From an uncultured Dokdonia sp. (GTDB taxonomy: Bacteria > Bacteroidota > Bacteroidia > Flavobacteriales > Flavobacteriaceae), in contig NZ_CANMDS010000001.1 in assembly GCF_947496725.1 (NCBI RefSeq), positions 620,001 to 684,000 on the forward strand: 64,000 nt of DNA, read 5' to 3'. Both the position numbers and the translations under genes were made by a program. Shown in pieces: positions 8,878 through 20,416 of the stretch; within the stretch, counting starts at the first letter, position 1, and every line of letters begins with the position of its first letter. A model generated the notes under the pieces. The model saw nothing but the letters and a program-made list of their open reading frames with translations. It was not told the DNA's origin and ran no database searches.

Positions 8878-8895
8878 TACTTTTGAACAAATGTA
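8878..8895. promoter_or_regulatory. Overlapping divergent -7 elements
   Basis: TACTTTTG on the plus strand (8878-8885) precedes the 5'-nucleotidase gene, and TACATTTG on the minus strand (8895-8888) precedes the DUF6913 gene. Both fit the Bacteroidota TAnnTTTG element; no -33 TTTG at the usual spacing was found for either. Confidence 0.45.
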
Positions 8896-8927
8896 GATAA
8901 AATTTACTGCTACCTACGCCATAAATT

Positions 8928-9701
8928 ATGAGGAGGACTACGCTTTTAACTATCATCTATGCTATTGTTATATATACAACAGCAATCTCTTGTAAGGAAG
9001 AGTCTCACTATGCTCCAGAGCGCATAAAAGGTGAAATTATCCCTGTAAATCAAAATAGCCCAACGAGTGAAGAGATAACTCAAGCCATACTTCCATACAA
9101 GGAAGCTATACAGGCAGAAATGGATAGTGTGCTAGCCATTGCACCCGCTTCATACACAAAAAAGGATGGCAAGCTCAACACAGCAGTAGGCAATATGATG
9201 GCAGATGCTGTTTATGAAATGGCAAACCCTGTATTTCAAAAAAGAACCGGATATCCCTTTAACGCAGTGTTACTCAATTATGGAGGTATACGCTCTGCTC
9301 TTAATAAAGGAAACATTACCACCAGAACGGCTTACGAGTTAATGCCTTTTGAAAACGAAGTGGTTGTCGTAGAGCTTAGTGGTAAGCAAATGAGATCTCT
9401 TTTTGAATACTTAAAAGGTGGAAGTGCACACCCTATCGCAGGTATGGAAGTACAACTTTCGGCCACAGGTGATCTTCTAAGGACACAAGTACAAGGTCAA
9501 GATATTGATGATAACGAAACTTACTTTATCGCAACTAGCGACTACCTTAAGAATGGTGGTGACCATATGACCTTTTTTGAAAACCCGGTAAGCACGCTTC
9601 CGCTAGATTATAAAATAAGAAATGTGCTCATCGATTATTTTAAAAAGTATGACACCATCGCACCCGTAAGAGATAACAGATTTACAAGAGATAGCAAATG
9701 A
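8928..9701 (+). CDS. 5'-nucleotidase C-terminal (substrate-binding) domain lipoprotein
   Basis: A 257-residue protein with signal peptide and lipobox (TTAISC, Cys about 22). The body matches only the C-terminal domain of UshA-like 5'-nucleotidases: VGNMMADAVYEMANPVF, LLNYGGIRSALNKGNITTR, MPFENEVVVVELSGKQMRSL and ATSDYLKNGGDHM. The aromatic pair that stacks the nucleotide base is less certain. It lacks the metal-binding phosphoesterase domain, which is supplied by the next gene, overlapping by 4 bases. The two products presumably form one periplasmic nucleotide-hydrolysing unit. Confidence 0.87.
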   Translation: MRRTTLLTIIYAIVIYTTAISCKEESHYAPERIKGEIIPVNQNSPTSEEITQAILPYKEAIQAEMDSVLAIAPASYTKKDGKLNTAVGNMMADAVYEMANPVFQKRTGYPFNAVLLNYGGIRSALNKGNITTRTAYELMPFENEVVVVELSGKQMRSLFEYLKGGSAHPIAGMEVQLSATGDLLRTQVQGQDIDDNETYFIATSDYLKNGGDHMTFFENPVSTLPLDYKIRNVLIDYFKKYDTIAPVRDNRFTRDSK

Positions 9702-10621
9702 TACGTAGAACTTTTATAAAGCAAACCGCCGCAGCAACAAGTCTTGTAGGACTAGGAGGGTTAACAATGGGTATGGGTGTAGATACGCTTTCGCGAAAGC
9801 AAAAAAAACACATTACCATTTTACATACTAATGATGTGCATAGCCACATAGAGCCTTTCCCTTCTAACGATCCAAAATATGCAAACCTAGGTGGTGCTGC
9901 TAGAAGAATGGGAGTTATCACGGCTGTACGTAAAGAAAACCCAAACACATTACTTCTTGATGCAGGTGATATCTTTCAGGGTACTCCTTACTTTAATTTT
10001 TATGGAGGTGAGCTTGAGTTTAAACTTATGTCTATGATGGGATATGATGCCGCTACCATAGGTAATCACGATTTTGACAATGGTATAGGTGGGCTAGCTG
10101 CTCAAATGCCTAATGCATCTTTTGAACTTCTCACAGCAAATTATGACTTCTCAAACACCATAATGGATGGCCTCACAAAGCCTTATAAGGTTTTTGTAAA
10201 AGATGGGGTACGTATTGGTGTTTTTGGCCTAGGGATAAAACTTAGTGGCCTTGTAAATCAAAATATGTTTAAGGAGACAAAATATCTAGACCCTTTAGAA
10301 ATGGCCACAGATACCGTTAAAACTCTAAGACAAAAGGAGCGCTGCGACCTTGTTATATGTCTTTCTCATCTAGGTTATGAGTATCGCAATAGAGACACCA
10401 TATCTGATATAGCACTTGCAGGAAAGACCGAAGGTATAGACCTCATTATAGGAGGTCACACACATACATTTTTAAAGAAACCTACAATTGTTCAAAACAA
10501 AAACGAAAAATTTGTACTCGTAAACCAGGTAGGTTGGGGAGGTATTAATCTAGGAAGAGTTGATTTCTACCTAGATGACAAAAATAATCTAGAGAGTTCG
10601 AGTTTAGTGCTAGATATATAA
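9698..10621 (+). CDS. 5'-nucleotidase metallophosphoesterase domain protein, probable Tat substrate
   Basis: A 307-residue protein with a Tat-like signal (MIRRTFIKQTAAATSL) and the full dimetal site of the family: ILHTNDVHSH, LLDAGDIFQGTPY, TIGNHDFDNG, ICLSHLGYE and DLIIGGHTHTF. It is the N-terminal half of a UshA-type nucleotidase; the C-terminal half is the preceding gene. The arrangement (C-domain gene first, 4-base overlap) keeps both exported separately, one as a lipoprotein and one by Tat. Just after the signal, TLSRKQKK is encoded by a copy of the palindrome. Confidence 0.9.
   Translation: MIRRTFIKQTAAATSLVGLGGLTMGMGVDTLSRKQKKHITILHTNDVHSHIEPFPSNDPKYANLGGAARRMGVITAVRKENPNTLLLDAGDIFQGTPYFNFYGGELEFKLMSMMGYDAATIGNHDFDNGIGGLAAQMPNASFELLTANYDFSNTIMDGLTKPYKVFVKDGVRIGVFGLGIKLSGLVNQNMFKETKYLDPLEMATDTVKTLRQKERCDLVICLSHLGYEYRNRDTISDIALAGKTEGIDLIIGGHTHTFLKKPTIVQNKNEKFVLVNQVGWGGINLGRVDFYLDDKNNLESSSLVLDI
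9787..9800. repeat. Palindrome copy, 14 bp, in the nucleotidase gene
   Basis: Exact GCTTTCGCGAAAGC; the flanks C and A do not extend it. Read as Leu-Ser-Arg-Lys, just after the signal peptide. Confidence 0.95.
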
Positions 10622-10622
10622 T

Positions 10623-13383
<2,761 letters not shown>

Positions 13384-13402
13384 CTATTTATTATATAAAA
13401 AG

Positions 13403-14104
13403 TTAGTCTTCTATAAACAGATTTCTAACTAATGCAGCACAAATACCTCCTGCAATAGGTGTAACAATAAACAACCATAACTGGCTCATCGCTTTACCTC
13501 CAGCAAATAGCGCAGGACCTAAACTTCTTGCAGGATTTACAGATGTACCTGTAATAGGGATTGCAACCATATGTATTAATGCTAAAGAAATCCCAATTGC
13601 TAGACCTGCCATAAGAGGAGATGCATTTTTTGCCGTTGTTCCAAAGATCACGAGTAAAAACAAAAATGTAAATACAAACTCTGCAATGAGAGCAGATGTC
13701 ATATTATAATTACCCAGATAGCCTTCACCCCAGCCATTACTACCTAGACCCCACTCTGGCATAGTAAAACCAGCACTTCCAGAGGCTAATAGATATAACA
13801 CGCCTGCAGCTAGTATCGCTCCAATGCATTGTGATATCACATAACCTACGGTATCTTTTGCGCTAAGTTTACCTGCAACAAGCATTGCAATTGAAATAGC
13901 TGGATTAATATGACAACCAGAAATTGGACCAATAGCATATGCCATCACAACTACCGAAAATCCAAAAGCAAGCGAGATACCTAAGAGTCCTATTCCTTCG
14001 GGACCAGATTGTGAGACACTAGCAATAGTGGCCGCTCCACAACCAAACAAAACCAAGGCAAATGTGCCCAAACCTTCTGCAAAAAATTTTTTCTTTATGT
14101 TCAT
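13403..14104 (-). CDS. Aquaporin / MIP family channel
   Basis: A 233-residue six-helix channel with both half-helix signatures, CHINPAISIAM and TSVNPARSLGPALF. The length and short loops resemble AqpZ (water channel) rather than the longer GlpF glycerol facilitators, and no glycerol genes are adjacent; substrate choice is therefore an inference. It stands alone: a terminator follows it and a 146-base gap precedes it, with a candidate minus-strand promoter around 14134-14158 (CAAACTA and CAAAA on the plus strand). Confidence 0.9.
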   Translation of the reverse strand: MNIKKKFFAEGLGTFALVLFGCGAATIASVSQSGPEGIGLLGISLAFGFSVVVMAYAIGPISGCHINPAISIAMLVAGKLSAKDTVGYVISQCIGAILAAGVLYLLASGSAGFTMPEWGLGSNGWGEGYLGNYNMTSALIAEFVFTFLFLLVIFGTTAKNASPLMAGLAIGISLALIHMVAIPITGTSVNPARSLGPALFAGGKAMSQLWLFIVTPIAGGICAALVRNLFIED

Positions 14105-14250
14105 TTGTAAATAATTGTTTTAGTTAATTACTACAAACTAGACATTTTTAGACAAAAGCTTAAACAAAATAGAGATACCTCTCAAGTAATAGACAAAAAA
14201 CGCTTTTGCATCGCTTAAGAGTAAACTACGTGTAAACTAACGTAGTCAAA

Positions 14251-14847
14251 CTACTCATTATCAGACAGCGAAGCTTTTAACCACTTAGGCATTGCCATAG
14301 GCTTAAAGTTCTCCATCTGATCTAGAAGACCATCAATGGTAGTGTCTACAAGAAGGATGTCATAATTTTCTTGTTTAAGAAAACCTTTGTCTACCATATT
14401 TTTAAGCGCACTTAGAAGATCATCATAAAAGCCATTTACATTGAGCATCCCCACAGGTTTTTTATGCAACGCTAGCTGGCTCCAAGTAAGCACCTCAAAG
14501 AGCTCTTCCATCGTTCCGAAACCACCAGGAAGTGTTATAAAACCGTCAGACAGTTCTTGGAGCTTCATCTTGCGCTCGTGCATCGTCTCATTTACTATAA
14601 GCTCTGTAAGGCCTGTATGCACCACTTCTTTAATTTGTAAAAATGCCGGAATCACCCCAATCACTTTACCATTTGCATCAAGAGCGCCCTGAGCAACAGC
14701 TCCCATAACTCCTATTTTGGCAGCACCGTATACGAGTGTCATATCCTTTTTTGCCAGTGTGGCTCCTAGCAAGCGCGCTTGATTTATAATCTCTGGATCA
14801 GTTCCTGCACTGCTACCACAGTACACACAAATAGATGCTAACTTCAT
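14251..14847 (-). CDS. LOG family (TIGR00730) Rossmann-fold protein
   Basis: A 198-residue protein with the LOG hallmarks ICVYCGSSAGTDPE at the N-terminus, MHERKMKLQELSDGFI, and the PGGFGTMEELFEVLTW nucleotide-binding loop. Plant LOG enzymes release free cytokinin bases from nucleotides; many bacterial members hydrolyse AMP or related N-glycosidic bonds, and the natural substrate here is unknown. An upstream ATG (14868) would add seven residues (MLEKRNR); MKLASICVYCGSS fits the family start better. It lies 49 bases downstream of prmC on the same strand. Confidence 0.85.
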   Translation of the reverse strand: MKLASICVYCGSSAGTDPEIINQARLLGATLAKKDMTLVYGAAKIGVMGAVAQGALDANGKVIGVIPAFLQIKEVVHTGLTELIVNETMHERKMKLQELSDGFITLPGGFGTMEELFEVLTWSQLALHKKPVGMLNVNGFYDDLLSALKNMVDKGFLKQENYDILLVDTTIDGLLDQMENFKPMAMPKWLKASLSDNE

Positions 14848-14896
14848 ACGATTTCTTTTTTCTAACAATTGTTTTGATATTTAGACGCATTTAGGT

Positions 14897-15766
14897 TTAA
14901 GCCATACACGCCCTTATCATTCTATCTTTACCAAACATATCTTTTCTAAGCACAACGTCTGTAAAGCCTATATCTTTTAATAACGCTACAGTCTCTCTAC
15001 CCAGATATTCATTAATCTCAAAATATAGTGCTCCCGCAGGTGCTAAGCTCTTACTGGCCAGCTCACCTATCTTTCTATAAAAAATAAGAGGATCTTGATC
15101 TGAAACAAATAGTGCACTATCTGGCTCATTGCTCAGCACGTTTTCTCTCATCATTGCCTTTTCTTGCTCACGCACATACGGCGGGTTGCTCACGATAACA
15201 TTATAAACCTCATCGAGGGCTTGCGTCTCAAGGATGTTCTGGTTATAAAAGTCTACTTTCACGCCATTTGCCTTAGCATTTTGATATGCTGTGGCAAGTG
15301 CATTCTGGGAGATATCTACCGCTTCTACTGTCGCTTTATTGGTATTTTTTGCAAGTGTAATGGCTATACAGCCAGAACCTGTACCTATGTCTAAAAGACG
15401 TAGCGTATCTTTGGCTTCCCCTTTTAATAGACCTTGCGCCATATCATCTATAATCCAGGCGACGAGTTCTTCGGTTTCTGGCCTAGGTATTAACGTAGCA
15501 GGGTTTACCTGAAAGTCAAGCCCGTAAAATGACGAGCTACCTGTGATATATTGTATAGGCTCACTCTTAGACAGTCTAGCTGTTATTTCTTCAAGCTCTT
15601 TATGCTGTGATGGGAGTATGTTTTGCTTTCGCGAAAGCGAGATCTCAACCCTATTCATTTTTAATACGTGCTCAAGCGTTAAGAAACATAGGTTCTCGAC
15701 CTCTTCTGGCTCATAAAGTGCGGCCAGTTGCTTCCTAAAATCTGCGCGAAAATCGTCTATACTCAT
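14897..15766 (-). CDS. prmC: Peptide chain release factor N5-glutamine methyltransferase
   Basis: A 289-residue SAM-dependent methyltransferase that modifies the GGQ glutamine of release factors. It shows the SAM-binding LLDIGTGSGCIAITLAK, the catalytic NPPY in NVIVSNPPYVREQE, and an N-terminal helical domain ending in PIQYITGSSSFYGLDF. The ATG at 15766 overlaps the upstream acetyltransferase stop (ATGA), supporting this start over one nine codons upstream. In the N-terminal domain, ISLSRKQN is encoded over a palindrome copy. Confidence 0.93.
   Translation of the reverse strand: MSIDDFRADFRKQLAALYEPEEVENLCFLTLEHVLKMNRVEISLSRKQNILPSQHKELEEITARLSKSEPIQYITGSSSFYGLDFQVNPATLIPRPETEELVAWIIDDMAQGLLKGEAKDTLRLLDIGTGSGCIAITLAKNTNKATVEAVDISQNALATAYQNAKANGVKVDFYNQNILETQALDEVYNVIVSNPPYVREQEKAMMRENVLSNEPDSALFVSDQDPLIFYRKIGELASKSLAPAGALYFEINEYLGRETVALLKDIGFTDVVLRKDMFGKDRMIRACMA
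15625..15638. repeat. Palindrome copy, 14 bp, in prmC
   Basis: Exact 14-mer; flanks T and G. Read as Leu-Ser-Arg-Lys in the N-terminal helical domain. Confidence 0.95.
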
Positions 15767-16248
15767 AGTTTTATAAGCATATGAACGGGACACGAAAAGT
15801 GACCCGTATTACCCATAGGCCCATCTATATAGTCAAAGCCGGTGCGCTTGTATAATTTTTGTGCTGCCTCCATATAAGGCATCGTCTCCAGATAGCATTG
15901 CTCAAACCCAAAATCACGAGCCGTATCTAAGCACTTCTTCATCATAGCCGACCCTAGCCCCTTGCCTCGTGCTTCTTCTAAGAAGTACATCTTTTGCAAC
16001 TCGCACACATTACCATCATAATTATCAAGTTGTGCGATGCCCGCACAGCCTATTACCGTACCATTATCTTCTACCACAAAGTATGCAGCTTTAGGCCTAT
16101 CATAATGCTCATACATAGTATGTAGCGCCGCATCTGCATAAGCAGTTCCTTCCTTTGGAGCGCCCATATCTAAAATTACCTTACGCACTAAGGCCGCTAC
16201 CTGTGCATTATCTTCCTTTTGAATAGGTCTAATGATTGGTTTGTTCAT
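15763..16248 (-). CDS. GNAT family N-acetyltransferase
   Basis: A 161-residue acetyltransferase starting MNKPIIRPIQKEDNAQVAAL. The acetyl-CoA pyrophosphate loop is FLEEARGKGLGSAMM, followed by YLETMPYMEAAQKLYKRTGF, a layout seen in small-molecule acetyltransferases. The substrate cannot be deduced. The longer frame from 16344 would read through the divergent ribD gene and its promoter and is rejected. It overlaps prmC by 4 bases, so they form an operon. Confidence 0.83.
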   Translation of the reverse strand: MNKPIIRPIQKEDNAQVAALVRKVILDMGAPKEGTAYADAALHTMYEHYDRPKAAYFVVEDNGTVIGCAGIAQLDNYDGNVCELQKMYFLEEARGKGLGSAMMKKCLDTARDFGFEQCYLETMPYMEAAQKLYKRTGFDYIDGPMGNTGHFSCPVHMLIKL

Positions 16249-16270
16249 CACAATTAAACGTTTACTTTTG
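16240..16270 (+). promoter_or_regulatory. ribD promoter, near-consensus Bacteroidota type
   Basis: TTTG at 16240-16243 and TACTTTTG at 16263-16270 are separated by 19 bases, the usual spacing for the TTTG/TAnnTTTG pair. The GTG start of ribD at 16275 is only 4 bases past the element, so the transcript may be leaderless. The promoter overlaps the first codons of the divergent acetyltransferase. Confidence 0.6.
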
Positions 16271-16274
16271 CGAT

Positions 16275-17276
16275 GTGAAGATACACAACACCTATATAAA
16301 AAGATGTATTGCCCTTGCAAAAAATGGGCTTCCGGCAGCAACACCTAACCCCTCGGTAGGAGCCGTACTTGTGCATAATAACACGATTATTGCAGAAGGT
16401 TATACAAGTGCATATGGCGGTCCTCACGCAGAGGTAAATTGTATCGCTTTCGCGAAAGCGAATACCCCAGAACTCATTGCCAAATCTACCTTATACGTAT
16501 CTCTAGAACCTTGCTCACACTGGGGAAAAACCCCTCCTTGTGCAGATCTCGTTATAGATTCAGGAATTAAACGCGTAGTGATAGGCACCATAGACCCTTT
16601 TGCCAAAGTAGCCGGCGCTGGCATAAAAAAACTTATACAAGCTGGAGTTGATGTTACCGTAGGTGTTCTTGAAAAAGAATGTCAAGAGGTAAATAAACGT
16701 TTCTTTACATATCACAATGAGAAGCGACCATTTATAATTTTAAAATGGGCCGAAACCGCAAATGGTTTTATAGCTCCTGCTAGCAGAGATAAGCAAGAAC
16801 CGGTGTGGATTACAAATTCCCACTCTAGACAACTAGTGCACAAACTACGTAGCGAGGAGATGGGCATTTTAGTGGGCGGCAAGACCGTTATAGAAGATAA
16901 CCCTACACTTACCACACGTGACTGGCACGGCAGCAACCCGACCAGAATCGTGATTGACACACAAGGCAACCTCCCTGAGGAGTTACACATATTTAATAAT
17001 GAAGCTCCTACAATAGTGCTTAAAGACAGTGACCCAAAAAGCATCTGTAAAGAACTTTTTGAGCATAACATACAATCCGTTATTGTAGAAGGTGGCGCTG
17101 CTACCCTACAACGTTTTATAGACGCGGCTTTATGGGATGAGGCTAGCGTATTTACAGGCCTTACAAACTTTAATGCAGGTATAAAGGCTCCCAAGAAAAC
17201 AAGCCAATTTACACTACAATCTACTCAACACATACAAGGTGACAGGTTAGATACTTACACACGCAGCGACTCTTGA
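16275..17276 (+). CDS. ribD: Bifunctional riboflavin deaminase/reductase
   Basis: A 333-residue two-domain enzyme for two early riboflavin steps. The deaminase domain holds the zinc site HAEVNCIAF and the pair PCSHWGKTPPCADLV. The reductase domain (from about 145) has RPFIILKWAETANGFI and EEMGILVGGKTVIEDNP. The start is taken as GTG (16275), giving (M)KIHNTYIKRCIALAKNG as in other RibD; the ATG at 16236 precedes the promoter. IAFAKAN, directly after the zinc His-Ala-Glu, is encoded over a palindrome copy. It overlaps the next gene by 4 bases; ribH lies at 51.4 kb. Confidence 0.93.
   Translation: MKIHNTYIKRCIALAKNGLPAATPNPSVGAVLVHNNTIIAEGYTSAYGGPHAEVNCIAFAKANTPELIAKSTLYVSLEPCSHWGKTPPCADLVIDSGIKRVVIGTIDPFAKVAGAGIKKLIQAGVDVTVGVLEKECQEVNKRFFTYHNEKRPFIILKWAETANGFIAPASRDKQEPVWITNSHSRQLVHKLRSEEMGILVGGKTVIEDNPTLTTRDWHGSNPTRIVIDTQGNLPEELHIFNNEAPTIVLKDSDPKSICKELFEHNIQSVIVEGGAATLQRFIDAALWDEASVFTGLTNFNAGIKAPKKTSQFTLQSTQHIQGDRLDTYTRSDS
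16445..16460. repeat. Palindrome copy inside ribD
   Basis: Exact 16-mer with T/A flanks, giving an 18-bp palindrome. Read as Ala-Phe-Ala-Lys-Ala, 15 bases after the zinc-binding HAE codons. Confidence 0.95.
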
Positions 17277-18142
17277 TTTACTTACTACTAAGCATAGCGG
17301 CTTCCAGTCTCATATTTGTAATCTTCAAGTTATTTTCAAAATTTGAAGTAAATACGCTACAAGCTATTATCGTAAACTATGTGGTCGCCTTTACTTGTGG
17401 CATCTTGTTTTATGAGGGCGGTACTACACTAGCACAAGTCCCAAAGCAGGAGTGGTTTTATGCATCTGCTGGGCTTGGTGTGCTCTTTATTATCGTATTT
17501 AACTTAATGGCATACACTACACAAAAGAGTGGACTCTCTGTGGTATCGGTTGCGACCAAGATGAGTGTGGGTATTCCCATACTTTTTGGCGTTTTCTATT
17601 ACAACGAGTCGCTAGGGCTCTATAAAAGCATTGGGATTATACTTGCTTTAATAGCCGTTTATCTCGCCTCTGTAAAAGCAAAAGATGGGATTGCTATAAA
17701 GAAAGAAAACCTCATCTTCCCAATTCTTGTGTTCTTAGGTAGTGGCGCGATAGATACTAGTCTTAAATTTATAGAAGGTGCTTATGTAAGTAATGGAGAT
17801 GTACCCATTTTTAGCGCAACTATCTTTGGCGCTGCTGCTTGTATTGGCTTTTTAATTATAGGGTATCAAATCATCACTAAGACATTTACATTTAAGCTCA
17901 AAAATATTGTGGCAGGTGTCTGTCTGGGTATACCTAACTATTTTTCTATCTATATGCTTGTGCAGGCTTTGCGAGATCCAAGATTTGATAGCTCTACACT
18001 TTTTACCATAAACAATGTTGCCATTGTGATGGTAAGTACCTTTATAGGAATCTTGTTTTTTAAGGAAAAACTTCTCCTCAAAAACTGGATAGGTATTGCA
18101 CTTGCCGTGGTAAGTATTTTGCTAGTAAGTTTATTTAATTAG
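17273..18142 (+). CDS. EamA/DMT family transporter
   Basis: A 289-residue inner-membrane protein with ten predicted helices in two EamA halves, beginning MIYLLLSIAASSLIFVIFKL and repeating the pattern after about residue 150 (LVFLGSGAIDTSLKFIEGAY). Typical DMT exporters carry metabolites or drugs; the substrate is unknown. It overlaps ribD by 4 bases (ATGA), which hints at coexpression but not necessarily flavin transport. The C-terminus ends with the conserved helix after LLKNWIGIALAVVSI. Confidence 0.87.
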   Translation: MIYLLLSIAASSLIFVIFKLFSKFEVNTLQAIIVNYVVAFTCGILFYEGGTTLAQVPKQEWFYASAGLGVLFIIVFNLMAYTTQKSGLSVVSVATKMSVGIPILFGVFYYNESLGLYKSIGIILALIAVYLASVKAKDGIAIKKENLIFPILVFLGSGAIDTSLKFIEGAYVSNGDVPIFSATIFGAAACIGFLIIGYQIITKTFTFKLKNIVAGVCLGIPNYFSIYMLVQALRDPRFDSSTLFTINNVAIVMVSTFIGILFFKEKLLLKNWIGIALAVVSILLVSLFN

Positions 18143-18164
18143 AAAATAATTATACTTTTTTTTA

Positions 18165-18180
18165 CGCTTTCGCGAAAGCG
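18165..18180. repeat. Palindrome copy, extended to 20 bp
   Basis: Exact 16-mer; with flanks the palindrome is TACGC...GCGTA (18163-18182). It follows a T run 22 bases after the transporter stop, in the 187-base gap before the small membrane protein gene. Confidence 0.95.
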
Positions 18181-18329
18181 TACCCAACCACCCTCGCACT
18201 ATAATTCTACTAGCCTTATTTATCTAAACATCACGCTAAAACCCCATCAACAGAGGGATTACAACACACAAGCTCTGTAACATTTTATAAAATACCTCAA
18301 CATATCTATGTAACCAAAATGAAAATGAT

Positions 18330-18638
18330 ATGGGATTCGGTGGAGCAGCTCTTGCAGCAAATCAAGTAATGAAAAACAACAGAAACCTTCTTAAGCAAAA
18401 GCGTAAGAGAGGTGATCTATCTTTTGTCTCAAGTACGAATGAAAAGTGGGTAGATCCTAAAAAAGCGTCTTTTGACCAACTTATGGAAATACGTAAACGT
18501 ATACGTAGAGATAACAAACGCTATAGACGTAAGGTCCTAATGGTGACAATTATTGCCTTTATACTATTTGTACTTGCGATAGCTGTAATACCCTGGGATC
18601 TCATTTTTACAAATGGATTTAATCCTCATAAGTATTAA
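18330..18638 (+). CDS. Small basic membrane protein, unknown
   Basis: A 102-residue protein with a Gly/Ala-rich start (MGFGGAALAANQ), a highly basic middle (KQKRKRG, RKRIRRDNKRYRRK) and one C-terminal membrane helix (VTIIAFILFVLAIAVI). I do not recognise a named family. The layout, basic domain then one helix and a short tail, resembles the 95-residue gene at 51.0 kb. It is convergent with the DUF4199 gene, with 4 bases between stops. Confidence 0.65.
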   Translation: MGFGGAALAANQVMKNNRNLLKQKRKRGDLSFVSSTNEKWVDPKKASFDQLMEIRKRIRRDNKRYRRKVLMVTIIAFILFVLAIAVIPWDLIFTNGFNPHKY

Positions 18639-18642
18639 AATT

Positions 18643-19092
18643 TTAAACCTTTTTCTTTAAGAGTTTTAGCAATGCAAATACAAATACTGTAAGCGGAGCA
18701 ACTACTTGTGTTGAGATTGTTGCACAATACTGTTGTACTGTAAAAACCTTTATATACGCTTGTGATGCTCCATTACTTAAACCAGAAACTGAGGATATCC
18801 CAGATATTATACCCAAACCAGAAACAAAGAGCACTAAAATTAATAAGACAAAAATGGTGGTAAGTGATGGTGTTGTACCCCTATAATATCTTTTATATAC
18901 CATTACAAATGCCACACCAGAGAGAATACCTAACAAGATATGAATTACACCCACTAAGAAAGAGTTATCAAATAGTAAGTTTGAGTTAAGGCCAATGACC
19001 CCATCGTTGAACACCTTTACGAGCCCTATAAAAAGTAAGAAAAGTAAAATAGAAGCTAGCGCAATTTTTATTCTAGATTGTTCGTCCTTCAT
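18643..19092 (-). CDS. DUF4199 family membrane protein
   Basis: A 149-residue protein with four hydrophobic spans (ALASILLFLLFIGLV, FLVGVIHILLGILSGVAFVM, FVLLILVLFVSGLGIIS and VVAPLTVFVFALL). The pattern and length fit DUF4199, a common Bacteroidota family of unknown role. It follows the GlmU-like gene by 17 bases on the same strand, so the two are likely cotranscribed. Confidence 0.7.
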   Translation of the reverse strand: MKDEQSRIKIALASILLFLLFIGLVKVFNDGVIGLNSNLLFDNSFLVGVIHILLGILSGVAFVMVYKRYYRGTTPSLTTIFVLLILVLFVSGLGIISGISSVSGLSNGASQAYIKVFTVQQYCATISTQVVAPLTVFVFALLKLLKKKV

Positions 19093-19109
19093 TACCTTAC
19101 TTTATAAGT

Positions 19110-20285
19110 CTAGTCTCTACGGTACTGCTTTGTCTCTTCAAAAACGTGATCAAGTATAGCGATGTCTTGTTCAGTAAGTTCTATATCACGACGTGCCATT
19201 GCTATTTTTGCCGTCTCGTAGGCCTTATTTGTTTTGTGGGTTACAAAGCCACTAGCACCTCCCCAAGAAAATGAAGGAACAAAATTACGTGGGAAGCCAC
19301 TCCCAAAAATATTAGAAGCCACGCCCACTACGGTACCGGTATTAAACATTGTATTAATTCCACACTTAGAGTGGTCACCCATCATAAGACCACAAAACTG
19401 TAGACCTGTATTTGCAAAGCGACCTGTCTCATAATCCCATAACTTTACGGGAGCATAATTATTTTTAAGGTTTGAGTTGTTTGAATCTGCACCTATGTTA
19501 CACCATTCTCCTAGCACACTATTGCCTAAAAAGCCATCGTGACCTTTACTTGAATATCCCATAAGCACGGCGTTATTTACCTCTCCTCCTACTTTACAGT
19601 GAGGACCTAAGGTTGTGCCGCTATAAATTTTGGCGCCCATTTTTACAGCTCCGTGATCACATACTGCAAAAGGTCCTCTTACGAGTGCACCTTCCATAAT
19701 CTGGGCATCTTTACCTATATAAATAGGGCCATCTGTCGCATTAAGATGTGAGTAGTGAACTGTTGCTCCTTCCTCTATAAATATTTGATCTTTATTTATT
19801 GCTATTACGTGCTCTGGAATGTCTTGAGACTCTCTATCTTCGGTAAGCATCTCAAAATCTCTGGTGATTGCTTCACCGTTTTTGGCAAAAATATCCCAAG
19901 TATGGGCTACCGTAAGAATATCTGGAGCAGTGTATTGTATACAGTCATAGGTGTCAAAATCTACTTCTTCACCCTCCTTTACATAAAAGGCAATGATCTC
20001 TTCTCCATCAAAAATGGCTTGTTGTGGTTCTAGGCCTTTAATAATCTGGGCTAGATTAGGAGAAGGGAGATATGATGCATTAATCATCACATTTACCTCC
20101 AGCTCTACCATAGGCCATCTTTCTGAGAGATACTCTTCTGTAACGGTAGAGGTTGTTGAACCTAGTACAAACTCCCATTTCTCACGTATGGTAAGTATCC
20201 CTATGCGTAAGTCTGCTACGGGTTTTGTATAAGTAAAAGGTAAAAGTTGATTGCGTACGTTACCGTCAAAAAGGATATAGTTCAT
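19110..20285 (-). CDS. GlmU-like protein with left-handed beta-helix
   Basis: A 391-residue protein starting MNYILFDGNVRNQLLPFTYT, a degenerate nucleotidyltransferase-like N-terminal half (PVADLRIGILTIREKW). From about residue 170 hexapeptide repeats form a left-handed beta-helix (IYIGKDAQIMEGALVRGPFA, AKIYSGTTLGPHCKVGGEVN, LGEWCNIGADSNNSNLKNNY). Bacteroidota carry this family as 'GlmU family protein' with no settled substrate; the usual signature loop of active uridylyltransferases is not evident, so activity is doubtful. A -7 element lies at 20348-20355. Confidence 0.8.
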   Translation of the reverse strand: MNYILFDGNVRNQLLPFTYTKPVADLRIGILTIREKWEFVLGSTTSTVTEEYLSERWPMVELEVNVMINASYLPSPNLAQIIKGLEPQQAIFDGEEIIAFYVKEGEEVDFDTYDCIQYTAPDILTVAHTWDIFAKNGEAITRDFEMLTEDRESQDIPEHVIAINKDQIFIEEGATVHYSHLNATDGPIYIGKDAQIMEGALVRGPFAVCDHGAVKMGAKIYSGTTLGPHCKVGGEVNNAVLMGYSSKGHDGFLGNSVLGEWCNIGADSNNSNLKNNYAPVKLWDYETGRFANTGLQFCGLMMGDHSKCGINTMFNTGTVVGVASNIFGSGFPRNFVPSFSWGGASGFVTHKTNKAYETAKIAMARRDIELTEQDIAILDHVFEETKQYRRD

Positions 20286-20347
20286 CTCTAAGTACTGTTA
20301 GTCTGTTGTAAAAAATCGATTGCAAAAATGAGCATCGACTTATATCG

Positions 20348-20355
20348 CAAATGTA
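20348..20355 (-). promoter_or_regulatory. -7 element for the GlmU-like gene
   Basis: The minus strand reads TACATTTG about 63 bases before the ATG. No clear -33 TTTG was seen. Confidence 0.4.
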
Positions 20356-20416
20356 AAGACTCTTAGATAAAGAAATGTATCTAGTTATAAAGAATACACA
20401 CTAGTACAACTGTGTC

